DNA of 28,928 nt from G963674505 sp964575975 (GTDB lineage: Bacteria > Desulfobacterota > Desulfobacteria > Desulfobacterales > SKZT01). The stretch is taken from positions 1 through 28,928 of the forward strand of contig CAZNTU010000058.1 in the NCBI GenBank assembly GCA_964575975.1, given 5' to 3'. A program made the translations under genes and the position numbers. Shown one piece after another: positions 8,071 to 15,938 of the stretch. Below the pieces are notes generated by a model. The model made no database searches and had not been told where the DNA came from. It saw only the letters and a program-made list of their open reading frames with translations. How positions within the stretch are numbered: position 1 is the stretch's first letter; each line of letters opens with the position of its first letter.

Positions 8071-9435
8071 TTACAGTAATTGCTTGCGCTTCACGTTAAT
8101 GTAATGGGACACGAGTTGAACGCAAAGTTTCTCGTTTTCCAGCAGATGGAACCAAACCCCTTTTCGCCGAAGGCTTTTCTCCGTTTCCTTCAAGTCGGAC
8201 CAGAGAATATGCGCCCCCAGTTCTCCGTAAAGCTCGCTCGCTTCGGTCGCATCCTTCCGGGAAAAAAGCGGACGCACAGGCTCCGTCTTGATCATTCCCG
8301 CAACAATCAGATGTTTCCGCCCGATTATGTCCACGCACCGGACGAAACTTTCGGCGAACGCCGGATCGTCCAAGTTGGTCAGAAAGATCAACAGCGCTCT
8401 CCGGCGAAGCTTTGTAGCGATGAAAGCGAAGACTTCCTCCAGGTTCGCCGCCTTGGGGGTCGGATACAACGTATAAAGGGAATCCCAGCAGGCATTGTAA
8501 TGGACCTTCCCGGCCCCGGCGCGGATAAAGCCGTCCACTTGGTCGCTGAACTTGACAAGGCCGAAAAGATCGCCTTGGTTTTGGGCCGCCAGACCCAAAA
8601 CCATGGAGGCCGTGACGAATCTGTCCAAAATCGTGGTTCGACGTCCCGCCGAGCCGTTCGAACCGGCGTCCGCATCGCCCGAATCGCGGCAAACGCGGCT
8701 GCTGAGACGGGAAGAATCCAGGACGACATAGATTTCCTGAGTTCTTTCCACCTGGAAAATCCGGGTGACCGGACGGTTTCGTCTCGCGGTCGCTTTCCAG
8801 TATATATCCTCGTAGACGTCCCCCGGAAGATAATCCCTGAGCTGCTCGAATTCGCGGCCTTTGCCCATCTGTCGAACCGGATGCACGCCCGTTCCCTTTC
8901 TCGAGAAGAGGGCCGCGAGATTTTTACGCTCGCCGGACAGGTCGGGATACACTCGTATTTCGCACGGCGACGGGCATTGTTGGCGCACGCTCCATAATCC
9001 CAAGGGCGAGGAGATTTGGATGAAAACGGCCTGTACGAAAAAGCAACCGTGGGATTTCGGCTTTACTGGCATGGAAAAGAAGCTGTCCCGCACTCCCTCC
9101 GGAAGCCTTGCGACAAGCGTCGAATCGGATGGTTCCACCATGGCCGGAAAGGCGATTCCGATTTTGACGGTTTCGCTTTTTTCGGAATCGTTTCTCACGC
9201 CGATCTCGATGGAGCCTTCTCTGCTTCTGAACAGTCTTGCCAGGTCGGGCAGTTTCGCGGAAAAACGTTTCGCCTTGCGAATTCCGGAGAAAGCGTCGCA
9301 AACCGCGACGAGGAAGAAAGCCGCTATCAAGGACAAGGCGACGGGCGCTCCAGCGGGAACGGCTGTCGCCAACGCGGCCGACGGAACCGCGACGACCGCC
9401 GTGTAGAACAAAAGCCTGTTTTCGGGCGCGATCAT
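8071..9435 (-). CDS. DUF58 domain protein of MoxR operon
   Basis: A 454-residue DUF58 protein, the usual partner of MoxR ATPases. Two hydrophobic segments at the N-terminus (about residues 8-28 and 30-48) anchor it in the membrane. A beta-rich region follows, then the DUF58 core with GREFEQLRDYLPGD and YWKATARRN. After that comes a von Willebrand factor A-like part with the metal-site motif DSSRLS. The start overlaps the MoxR stop as ATGA, so it is translationally coupled and the last gene of the operon. Known relatives act with MoxR in envelope integrity or in metal insertion and folding of partner proteins; the partner here is not evident. The gene ends just before the divergent control region of the vapBC pair, with no obvious terminator. 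Confidence 0.9.
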   Translation of the reverse strand: MIAPENRLLFYTAVVAVPSAALATAVPAGAPVALSLIAAFFLVAVCDAFSGIRKAKRFSAKLPDLARLFRSREGSIEIGVRNDSEKSETVKIGIAFPAMVEPSDSTLVARLPEGVRDSFFSMPVKPKSHGCFFVQAVFIQISSPLGLWSVRQQCPSPCEIRVYPDLSGERKNLAALFSRKGTGVHPVRQMGKGREFEQLRDYLPGDVYEDIYWKATARRNRPVTRIFQVERTQEIYVVLDSSRLSSRVCRDSGDADAGSNGSAGRRTTILDRFVTASMVLGLAAQNQGDLFGLVKFSDQVDGFIRAGAGKVHYNACWDSLYTLYPTPKAANLEEVFAFIATKLRRRALLIFLTNLDDPAFAESFVRCVDIIGRKHLIVAGMIKTEPVRPLFSRKDATEASELYGELGAHILWSDLKETEKSLRRKGVWFHLLENEKLCVQLVSHYINVKRKQLL

Positions 9436-10397
9436 CGGGGCACGGCCACTTTTCTCAGCAGGTTCTCGACCACCTCTTCCACCGTCAATCCCTCGATTTC
9501 GAATTCCGGACGGAGAATCAGCCGGTGGGCGAGGACCGGGACCGCCATGGCCTTGACGTCGTCGGGAGTGACGAAGTCCCGCCCGGCAACCGCGGCATTG
9601 GCCCGCGCGGAAAGAAGCAATCCCTGGGTCGCCCTGGGACCCCCGCCCGCAAGGATGCTCGGCTCTTTCCGGCTTTCTCTCGCGATATCCACGACGTATG
9701 AAATCAGGTCCGGCGCCACCGATATTTTTTCCAGCAGGTGCCGCAGGACGGACAATTTCTCCGACGCGAGCACGGGTCTGACCGAATCTCCGGCAAGCAC
9801 TCGCTCCGGCGAGTCCGCGCCCAAGCTTCTTGCCGCCAATGCCGTCTCCTCCTCCCTGTCCGGCGGGGACATGACGATTTTCAGCATGAAACGGTCCTTT
9901 TGCGCTTCGGGAAGAGGGTAGGTGCCTTCGTACTCGATGGGGTTCTGTGTGGCGAACACGGTAAAGTTGGGCGACAGTTCATGGGTGGCGCGGTCGATGG
10001 TCACGGTGCGTTCCTGCATCGCCTGCAAAAGGGCGGCCTGCGTTTTCGCCGGCGCGCGGTTGATTTCGTCCGCCAGCAAAAACGTGGTGAACACGGGGCC
10101 TTTCACCAACTGGAACGTGTTTTTTTGCAAATTGAACACGTGGGTCCCGGTAATGTCGGCTGGCATCAGGTCGGGCGTGAACTGAATCCTGGCGAATTCG
10201 CATCCCAGAACTTTCGCGAGGGTTCTCACCAACAGCGTCTTTCCGACTCCGGGCACGCCCTCCACCAAAGCGTGGCTTCCCGTGAAAATGGCGATCAGCG
10301 ACGCGTCGACGACCCGTTCCTGCCCGATAATCACCCGGGAAATCTCCTCCTTCGCCTTCGATAGTATCTTCCGCAAAATTTCAAATTCGCTTTTCAT
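9432..10397 (-). CDS. MoxR-family AAA+ ATPase
   Basis: A 321-residue cytoplasmic AAA+ ATPase of the MoxR group. Walker A is GVPGVGKT (residues 47-54) and Walker B is LLADE, ending at 111, followed by INRAPAKTQAALLQAMQE. The sensor region ATQNPIE and a sensor-2-like GGGPRATQGL are both present. The frame is open much further upstream, but that part overlaps the DUF4350 gene. The ATG at 10397 is chosen because the family's N-terminal helix begins there and it overlaps the preceding stop as ATGA. MoxR proteins act as chaperone-like remodelling ATPases with a DUF58/VWA partner, which is the next gene. Confidence 0.93.
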   Translation of the reverse strand: MKSEFEILRKILSKAKEEISRVIIGQERVVDASLIAIFTGSHALVEGVPGVGKTLLVRTLAKVLGCEFARIQFTPDLMPADITGTHVFNLQKNTFQLVKGPVFTTFLLADEINRAPAKTQAALLQAMQERTVTIDRATHELSPNFTVFATQNPIEYEGTYPLPEAQKDRFMLKIVMSPPDREEETALAARSLGADSPERVLAGDSVRPVLASEKLSVLRHLLEKISVAPDLISYVVDIARESRKEPSILAGGGPRATQGLLLSARANAAVAGRDFVTPDDVKAMAVPVLAHRLILRPEFEIEGLTVEEVVENLLRKVAVPR

Positions 10398-11668
10398 TCG
10401 GACGAATCCTCCGATAAACTTCGAGAAATGATGTTGTAGCCGGAAACGGGGTATATTTTGGTGTTTTTCCCGGCCGCTCGCGCGGCCAGGACGGCGCACG
10501 CCTTGTCCATGCGAACCAGCTTGTCGTTGTCGGACGCGGCCGATTTTTTCCATTCGGCTATGCACGCCTGCAAAATCCGCTTTTCCGGAATGGACCTTCG
10601 AAGGAGGCTTGTCAGGGCGGATTCCCGTTCTTCTTCTCCGAAAAGAACGCCGAAATGCGTTCCTCGAAAATCGTTCGCCCTTTCGACTTCGTCGCAGGCC
10701 GACGAGGGAACCAGCCTTGCGCCCAGTTTCCAAACCAGCAGCAAGGCGAACAGCAGCAATCCCGCTCCCAGGCCGTGAAGCCGATACTTGAGGGCGAGAT
10801 CGGCGATTCCGTAATCTTTGCGGACGCCGTGCAAGTATTCGTCGAAAATCGCGTTTCGATGCTCGCCGACAAGCCAGGCCAGAAGACCGGCGTTCGTATC
10901 CGCGCGCAACGCCTCGTTGGACAGGAAGAACGAATCCGAGGCCAGGATGATCGTCCCCGCGCCGTACTTTCTCTCGACCATGACCGGGCTTTCGCCCTTT
11001 CGATAAACGACGCGCCACTGGTTTTCGGAAAGAGCGAAATGAAGATCGGACGGCCAAGCCAGCGATTTCGGAAGACCTGGGATTTCCGGCCGGACCAGGA
11101 AAGCCTCGGGCTTTTCTTTTCCCGGAGCGAATCGGCCGATCCCGATGCCCCGAAAAAAACCTCCGTCCGAATCGGCTTCCCGATTCTCCCCGACTTCGTT
11201 CTCTTCGTCCTCCGTCGATTTCTCCCGAGAGCGGCATTCGTCGTCGGATTTGCCGGACTTTTCGTCGCCCCTTTTTTCCGGGGTCGATGAACATGCTTTC
11301 TCGTCTTCCGCCTTTTCCGGATAGAAAGTCGCGACCAATCGTCCCCCTGTGGCGACAAACGTCTTCAGTCGATCTGGAATACCGTTGTTCAACCAATATT
11401 TCGAAACGCCGAGCGCGAAAAACACCGCGTTGCCTTCCGATCGAAAACGGGACCAGGACTCGCGATTTCTTTCCACCGAAATGTCGTCCAGCTTTTGGAG
11501 ACCTCGAAAGAAAGCGCCGGTACCGAGGGGATCCTTTCTGAGGCTGGAATAAGGAGGATAGACGTCTCCGGTCTCGAACCGAAGTTCGAACAGCCGATAG
11601 ACGCCCAGAGCGAACGCCGCAAGAACGAATATCAGAAAAAGGAAGGAAACGTTCTTGCCTTTTAGCAT
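10394..11668 (-). CDS. DUF4350-like membrane protein
   Basis: A 424-residue protein. It has an N-terminal transmembrane segment (about residues 7-27) followed by an extracytoplasmic domain beginning PPYSSLRKDPLGTGAF, a pattern typical of DUF4350 proteins. A second transmembrane segment (about 295-315, LLLFALLLVWKLGARLV) precedes a helical cytoplasmic tail. The middle domain has an acidic, serine-rich insertion around residues 125-160 (many E, D, K, S), probably a disordered loop. DUF4350 genes typically sit in MoxR-DUF58-DUF4129 clusters, as here. The start overlaps the end of the DUF4129 gene by 7 bp and the stop overlaps the MoxR start. Its biochemical activity is unknown; the fold is thought to be related to class I glutamine amidotransferases without clear catalysis. 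Confidence 0.75.
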   Translation of the reverse strand: MLKGKNVSFLFLIFVLAAFALGVYRLFELRFETGDVYPPYSSLRKDPLGTGAFFRGLQKLDDISVERNRESWSRFRSEGNAVFFALGVSKYWLNNGIPDRLKTFVATGGRLVATFYPEKAEDEKACSSTPEKRGDEKSGKSDDECRSREKSTEDEENEVGENREADSDGGFFRGIGIGRFAPGKEKPEAFLVRPEIPGLPKSLAWPSDLHFALSENQWRVVYRKGESPVMVERKYGAGTIILASDSFFLSNEALRADTNAGLLAWLVGEHRNAIFDEYLHGVRKDYGIADLALKYRLHGLGAGLLLFALLLVWKLGARLVPSSACDEVERANDFRGTHFGVLFGEEERESALTSLLRRSIPEKRILQACIAEWKKSAASDNDKLVRMDKACAVLAARAAGKNTKIYPVSGYNIISRSLSEDSSE

Positions 11669-13431
11669 AACGCGGTTACCCTATCCTGCTCCGCCGCGTA
11701 TCGCACGGCCTCCTCGACGGTCAAACGCCGGCCGCCGTAACGAACGCGCTCGAAGAAATGCGCCCGCGACGAGACCAGCTCGACGAGGTCCTTTTTGTCG
11801 CTTGCGCGGCGGTCAAGCTCCGACAGATATTCCATGTTGGATTTGTATTTCGCGGACACGATCAAGCCCGCTTCCGAAAGCGCCGACAAGGTGGCAAGAA
11901 AAAAAGCCCGCAGACTTTTTTCCAACTCCCCGCGTTTCAGGAATTCCTCTCCCAGGCGTGTCCATTCGTCTTGCGGATAATCGCCGGCGACGACGTTTTC
12001 GTCTTCGATATCCGGAATCGCGGAAACTGCGCCGACTGCTTCCAATACCGCCTTTTTCGAATTCCGGTATCTGATCGTCAGAAAGGCCAGGACTGCGGAC
12101 AACAGCGCGATCAAGCCGACCAGTCCTCCGCGAACCCAATCCCGCCAGCGGCTTTCGGGCGTTTTAGGGGAATACGACGGTTCGGGCAGGCGATCCAGTA
12201 TCCAATCGACCGCTTTTTCGATCCATTGCAAAACGGCCTTGACCGGAGGCGTAAGCGTATCCCGTATCCACTTGAAAAGGGAATAGATCGCGCCGTGCTC
12301 CTCGTTTTCTTCGTCGTTTCGCATGCTTCGGGGAAGTCGCCATGCGAATTCCCGCTCCTCGAGCGTTTCTCGTATAGCTTGGTCCAGTTGTTCGGAGACT
12401 ATCGCAGGGGATTTTAAGTCGTCTTTACCGTCCGAGCCGGCCGGGGCGTTTTCGGCTGTCGCGACGGGCGAAAACCCCGGAAAACAGGCCATTGCCGAAA
12501 GGAAAAGAAAGAAAACAAGAATCCAAACGCCGCCTTTTTTCATCCCTTTTCGTTTCTCCGTAGCAGTCGCGACCATGTTTTTATAGCCTGTCCGCCTTTG
12601 ACGTTGAAGGCGTCGCAGTTCGGCTATCAGGTCCTTCCCGTTCTCCATGCCCTGTCCGTAAAAGCACCGGAGCGCGTAGGCGGCTTTCACGACCGGGTCC
12701 GCGCACAGATAGGTCAGTCCGCAGACGGCGGTCAGAAAAGTCGTGTTCAGGACCGACAGGCCGCTCAATGTAAATCGGGTTTCGATTCCCAGGAAACTTT
12801 TCAGCAGATAGGGAAACAAAAGGATGAAGACCGCTATATTGACGAAAACGACGAAATAAAGGAACGAGAGAACGGCTAGCAAGACGTGGTTGTCGCCGGG
12901 CGTTCGCGCGGCCTCTTTCATGCAGTCCCGAACAAGACGCTTCAGCCGGGGCTTGCCCGACGAAAAGAGGGCATCGGAAAAGGCCAGGGCCGTCGCGTTT
13001 TGATAGAACGCGTACACCCAGGCGAACGGAAAGAACACGGACAGGGCCAGCGGAACGACCGCAAGGCCGGAGGCTTGTATTATTGCCTGGGACGATACGA
13101 CGAACCAAACGCGGTCGAAGCTCAATACGATCTTGTCGCCCGGCGCCACGAGAGCTTCGATCTTTCGGGCGAAAAGGGCCTGAAAGAATTTCATCCACAG
13201 GAACAAAACGGCAAGCCCGGCCGCCGACGCCGAGCAACGTTCCGCAGCCATGCCGGAACGACTCATGTCCGCCGTGAAATACAAGAATCCCAGGACGAAC
13301 GGAAGACTTCCCAAGTAGTAGGTCGAAAGGAGCGACGCCGGCGCGGATCTCAGGATATGAATCGAGCGGTCCGCAAGCTCCAACGGTCCCGGTCCCAGAT
13401 ATTTTTTGCGTGTCCAACGAACGCCGGCCAT
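11662..13431 (-). CDS. Multi-pass membrane protein with C-terminal DUF4129 domain
   Basis: A 589-residue protein in two visible halves. Residues 1-260 hold about five or six hydrophobic segments (for example near 38-55, 68-82, 108-145, 183-212 and 228-245). At residue 297 a methionine is followed by KKGGVWILVFFLFLSAMA, which looks like a fresh signal peptide. Next come an extracytoplasmic stretch of about 110 residues and a transmembrane segment near 433-452. The cytoplasmic C-terminal DUF4129 domain (about 485-589) includes LEKSLRAFFLATLSAL and YGGRRLTVEEAVRYA. DUF4129 is a regular component of MoxR operons. The architecture suggests a fusion of an N-terminal membrane protein with a DUF4129 protein that once had its own signal peptide. 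Function is not known beyond this operon link. Confidence 0.75.
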   Translation of the reverse strand: MAGVRWTRKKYLGPGPLELADRSIHILRSAPASLLSTYYLGSLPFVLGFLYFTADMSRSGMAAERCSASAAGLAVLFLWMKFFQALFARKIEALVAPGDKIVLSFDRVWFVVSSQAIIQASGLAVVPLALSVFFPFAWVYAFYQNATALAFSDALFSSGKPRLKRLVRDCMKEAARTPGDNHVLLAVLSFLYFVVFVNIAVFILLFPYLLKSFLGIETRFTLSGLSVLNTTFLTAVCGLTYLCADPVVKAAYALRCFYGQGMENGKDLIAELRRLQRQRRTGYKNMVATATEKRKGMKKGGVWILVFFLFLSAMACFPGFSPVATAENAPAGSDGKDDLKSPAIVSEQLDQAIRETLEEREFAWRLPRSMRNDEENEEHGAIYSLFKWIRDTLTPPVKAVLQWIEKAVDWILDRLPEPSYSPKTPESRWRDWVRGGLVGLIALLSAVLAFLTIRYRNSKKAVLEAVGAVSAIPDIEDENVVAGDYPQDEWTRLGEEFLKRGELEKSLRAFFLATLSALSEAGLIVSAKYKSNMEYLSELDRRASDKKDLVELVSSRAHFFERVRYGGRRLTVEEAVRYAAEQDRVTALC

Positions 13432-13459
13432 CAGCGCCTCGCCATTTGTCTTGTCGCGG

Positions 13460-13780
13460 TCATTTCATCACCAGCGTTTTCCAGACGGAACCTTCGTGAA
13501 AAGCCGACGGAATCAAAAGGAGCAGTTTTCCGAGGTAATAGAAGAGAAGCCATGCGAAATAAAACCCCGCGAACAAACTGACCGCTTGCGCCACCTTGTC
13601 GATAAAGGATTTTCGGCGCGGACGGGGCATTGACTTGCTTGCCAGGCAATTGGCGCAAAGCACGCGCTCCTCGTGTTCGGTGACGCACTCGCCGCAAAAG
13701 AACAGCCCGCACTCCGGGCATTTGGCCACCGCTTCCCTTCCCGCGTGATTCGCGCATCTTTTATATATCAGCTCGTTCAT
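13460..13780 (-). CDS. Small B-box-type zinc-finger membrane protein
   Basis: A 106-residue protein. The N-terminal half is a B-box-like zinc-binding motif with C9, H12, C21, C24, C29, C32, H36, C42 and C45. A basic linker (PRPRRK) and one long hydrophobic segment (about residues 66-92) follow. The frame is open far upstream, but the ATG at 13780 is chosen because it overlaps the preceding gene's stop as ATGA and the zinc motif begins right after it. Sequences of this sort are annotated as B-box zinc finger proteins in some bacterial genomes, and their role is not established. Its place between two membrane-protein genes of the MoxR operon suggests a membrane-tethered cytosolic zinc head that contacts another operon product. 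That is inference. Confidence 0.7.
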   Translation of the reverse strand: MNELIYKRCANHAGREAVAKCPECGLFFCGECVTEHEERVLCANCLASKSMPRPRRKSFIDKVAQAVSLFAGFYFAWLLFYYLGKLLLLIPSAFHEGSVWKTLVMK

Positions 13781-14805
13781 AATGCGCGGGCGTCCCCCGC
13801 TTCCTTTTTTTCCGCCGAGCTTCTTGTAGCGAGGATGAAAAGACCGATTATGCCCAGCACCAAGCCGCCGGAGATGAAATAGAAAAGAACGGCGGCCGCG
13901 ACCGGAGCGTCGGAGGGCGATATATCGGAGGCTTTTTCCAGGAAAGTCCAAAAGTTGTTCGCATCGTACGGAAAGGATATGAGCGACAGGGAGAATCGCC
14001 CGATTTCGACGGCTGCCAAGCAGAGGCACAGAAACGCCAACGCGAACCAAGTCAGTTTCGAAAGCGCGGCGGGCAAATCGCTTCTGGTCTGTTTGACCAG
14101 CGCGACGACGCACAGGATCCCCGATATGGCGAATCCCGATAGAATGCCAAACAGGACGATTTCTCGCGGATAGAAAAAATCAACCGCCGTCAGAAGTCCG
14201 GAAAGCGCCAACGACAAGTAAAGCGCGAAATGCCACGCGCCTGTTTCGTGGCGTTTGCCCATCTTGTCCGGACCGTAGTTGTTGGATGCGGAATCGGGAG
14301 TCGGCTCCAGCGCGGACGCCGTCCGAACTTTCCCGCTCGATTCCAGACCCGCCTGCGCCTTTTCGATCAAGGAAGCGATCGTTTCCATGGCTTTTCGGGC
14401 GCTTCTCGTTCTTTTCAGGGAATAGAGCCGCTGAGTCTGGACCTCCGTGCGCAAATGGGTTTCGCAAGTCGGTCCGAGGATCAGGTTCCCAAGGAGCAGG
14501 ACGATAAAAATCGCGGCGACGGAACCCAGGACGAAGGCCAAGGGCGGAAATTCCAGGGAGAAATAGACGATCGCCGGAACCGGGGCTGCGGACAGCAATC
14601 CGAAAACAAGATTGATCAGTTTTCCCCGATCCGTCTTTCGCGATACGATGCACTGGATGTCCTTGTAATAGAAACGCCTGTATTCCTCTTGGTAAAACCC
14701 CGTGCTTACCCAAAGAAGATGGTCCGGACCCGTCCACAAGGTGTCCTGGCTGAACGTTCTCCTGTGTTTGCCCGGCAGTCGGCGGTATTTTTTCCCTGAG
14801 GCCAT
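13777..14805 (-). CDS. Membrane protein with PH-like N-terminal region
   Basis: A 342-residue integral membrane protein that I cannot name. Residues about 20-60 (DTLWTGPDHLLWVSTGF, then RRFYYKDIQCIVSRKT) resemble the opening of bacterial PH-like domains. Two hydrophobic hairpin segments follow at about 64-84 and 88-110. A cytoplasmic linker of some 80 residues comes next, then about five more hydrophobic segments (roughly 195-215, 222-240, 250-268, 293-312 and 316-334). It starts 6 bp after the upstream zinc-finger gene and its stop overlaps the next zinc-finger start, so it belongs to the same operon. It may be a scaffold for the two zinc-finger proteins, but the sequence does not prove this. 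Confidence 0.7.
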   Translation of the reverse strand: MASGKKYRRLPGKHRRTFSQDTLWTGPDHLLWVSTGFYQEEYRRFYYKDIQCIVSRKTDRGKLINLVFGLLSAAPVPAIVYFSLEFPPLAFVLGSVAAIFIVLLLGNLILGPTCETHLRTEVQTQRLYSLKRTRSARKAMETIASLIEKAQAGLESSGKVRTASALEPTPDSASNNYGPDKMGKRHETGAWHFALYLSLALSGLLTAVDFFYPREIVLFGILSGFAISGILCVVALVKQTRSDLPAALSKLTWFALAFLCLCLAAVEIGRFSLSLISFPYDANNFWTFLEKASDISPSDAPVAAAVLFYFISGGLVLGIIGLFILATRSSAEKKEAGDARAL

Positions 14806-14811
14806 GGCGGT

Positions 14812-15381
14812 TTAAAATTCCGTGACAATCAAAGACAGCACGAAAAGCCATCCGCAAATCTGAAGCGACGCGATTCCGATCGCCGCGACGAATTTCCAGC
14901 GTTTTTTTCCCAACAGGCTTCCGGGCGCGTTCCAAAACTTGATCGCGATATAAACCGCAACGGGAGCCGTCAGGATCGTGGGCCATATCAGAATCGCGGG
15001 AAGCACCGCCGTGGAAAGGGCGATTCGGTCGTAAAGGGTCCGCTCGTTTTCCAGATTGACGAGTTTCCTCTTTCTTTTGCCAGTCTCCAGGCATAACGGA
15101 CAGATATGGCGTCCCTCGATCTCCATGTCGCAGAGCGCGCATAAAAACCGTCCGCAGGATGAGCAGGAGACCTCCGCCCGTTTCGATCCGTGGAAAAAGC
15201 AGTTGGCTTCGCCCCCGTTTTTTTCGGACGGCGACTCGGAGAAGTCGGGGGACAAATATTTCAATGCCGGGAAGGCGTCGATGCGCAAAATCGACCCGCA
15301 CCCCGGGCAAAGGACGGACTGCCCTCCCGCGAAAGATTCCTCCTCGAGCGGCGCTCTGCATTTCGAACACGGAACCACCAT
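14812..15381 (-). CDS. Zinc-ribbon/B-box membrane protein, first gene of the MoxR operon
   Basis: A 189-residue protein with two zinc-binding modules followed by membrane segments. Residues 5-28 form a zinc ribbon (CSKC, then CPGC). Residues about 60-97 form a B-box-like unit (CFFHG, then CSSCGRFLCALC, then HICPLC). From about residue 120 there are two hydrophobic stretches (around 122-145 and 165-187). The frame is open to a TTG at 15444. I chose the ATG at 15381 because a GAAGGAG ribosome site lies 5 bases before it and the zinc ribbon begins right after. The upstream sequence runs into assembly gap 1, so the operon promoter could not be identified. Function unknown; operon membership links it to MoxR/DUF58. 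Confidence 0.72.
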   Translation of the reverse strand: MVVPCSKCRAPLEEESFAGGQSVLCPGCGSILRIDAFPALKYLSPDFSESPSEKNGGEANCFFHGSKRAEVSCSSCGRFLCALCDMEIEGRHICPLCLETGKRKRKLVNLENERTLYDRIALSTAVLPAILIWPTILTAPVAVYIAIKFWNAPGSLLGKKRWKFVAAIGIASLQICGWLFVLSLIVTEF

Positions 15382-15447
15382 GGCGTCTCCTTCGGCGTAA
15401 AATTCAAGTTCGCTCTTTTTAACAAATCGGATTGTCTTTTGCAAAGC

Positions 15448-15502
15448 ATCCCTGCTTTTGGCGAAACAACCGGATCATGCCTGTATAATGCATTAGTCCT
15501 CG
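15448..15502. repeat. 55-bp repeat, left copy, flanking assembly gap 1
   Basis: These 55 bases are identical to 15603-15657 on the other side of 100 N. Exact identity ending at the N run on one side and starting at it on the other is what two contig ends sharing one 55-mer would give. It contains TATAAT on the plus strand (15485-15490), but no good -35 box fits it. Confidence 0.9.
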
Positions 15503-15602
15503 NNNNNNNNNNNNNNNNNNNNNNNNNNNNNNNNNNNNNNNNNNNNNNNNNNNNNNNNNNNNNNNNNNNNNNNNNNNNNNNNNNNNNNNNNNNNNNNNNN
15601 NN
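15503..15602. other. Assembly gap 1 (100 N)
   Basis: Exactly 100 N, the conventional placeholder for a gap of unknown length. The flanking 55-bp identity means the contigs may simply overlap with nothing missing, or a tandem repeat carrying this 55-mer was left unresolved. The gap lies between the first gene of the MoxR operon and the 3' end of a PIN-toxin gene. Confidence 0.95.
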
Positions 15603-15657
15603 ATCCCTGCTTTTGGCGAAACAACCGGATCATGCCTGTATAATGCATTAGTCCTCG
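15603..15657. repeat. 55-bp repeat, right copy, flanking assembly gap 1
   Basis: Identical to 15448-15502. The stop codon and last three codons of the truncated PIN toxin gene on the minus strand lie inside this copy, so the apparent end of that gene depends on how the gap is resolved. Confidence 0.9.
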
Positions 15658-15938
15658 AAGTCCGCAAAAGATCCGTAAAGGGCGCTGGAGACGATTTCTT
15701 CATCGATCGATAAAATGCCTATGAATGTGGCGAGTTGCCGCAAGTGCGTAACGGCGGCTTCGCGCGATATTTGTTTTCGAATAATATAGAAAATGTTTGA
15801 AAAATTCAGCGATGACGTATAGCCTTTAATCCGCCCGCGTTCGATTATGGTCAATATCCCGGCGGAATGGGGGTAGAATGGCATCCGCATCGAAAAAACA
15901 TCGAGAAGAATATTGGCGTCGAGAAAAACCGATTTCAT
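15648..15938 (-). pseudogene. PIN-domain toxin gene, truncated/frameshifted at the contig end
   Basis: A 96-residue frame with the start of a PIN ribonuclease: MKSVFLDANILLDVF (metal-binding D7), the helix with SSLNFSNIFYIIRK, and the late acidic motif FADFED (93-96). It stops at once there. PIN toxins of this kind run about 130-140 residues and continue after DFED with a helix and a last strand carrying another acidic or asparagine residue. Adding one base after DFED would let the frame read LMHYTG, which resembles the expected helix, so a one-base deletion or a sequencing/assembly error is likely. The break lies inside the 55-bp repeat next to the N run, so real loss and artefact cannot be separated. 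Its start overlaps the antitoxin stop as ATGA. Confidence 0.75.

Noticed and set aside
10398..11396. Upstream extension of the MoxR frame
   Set aside because: It overlaps the DUF4350 gene, is rich in arginine and glycine, and the true family start with an ATGA overlap is at 10397.
13781..14113. Upstream extension of the small B-box protein
   Set aside because: It overlaps the PH-like membrane protein gene in another frame; the ATG at 13780 fits the operon spacing and the domain start.
15448..15657. Biological 55-bp direct repeats such as a CRISPR or insertion-sequence ends
   Set aside because: Two unrelated repeats of exactly the same length, each touching a 100-N run, are best explained by the assembly.
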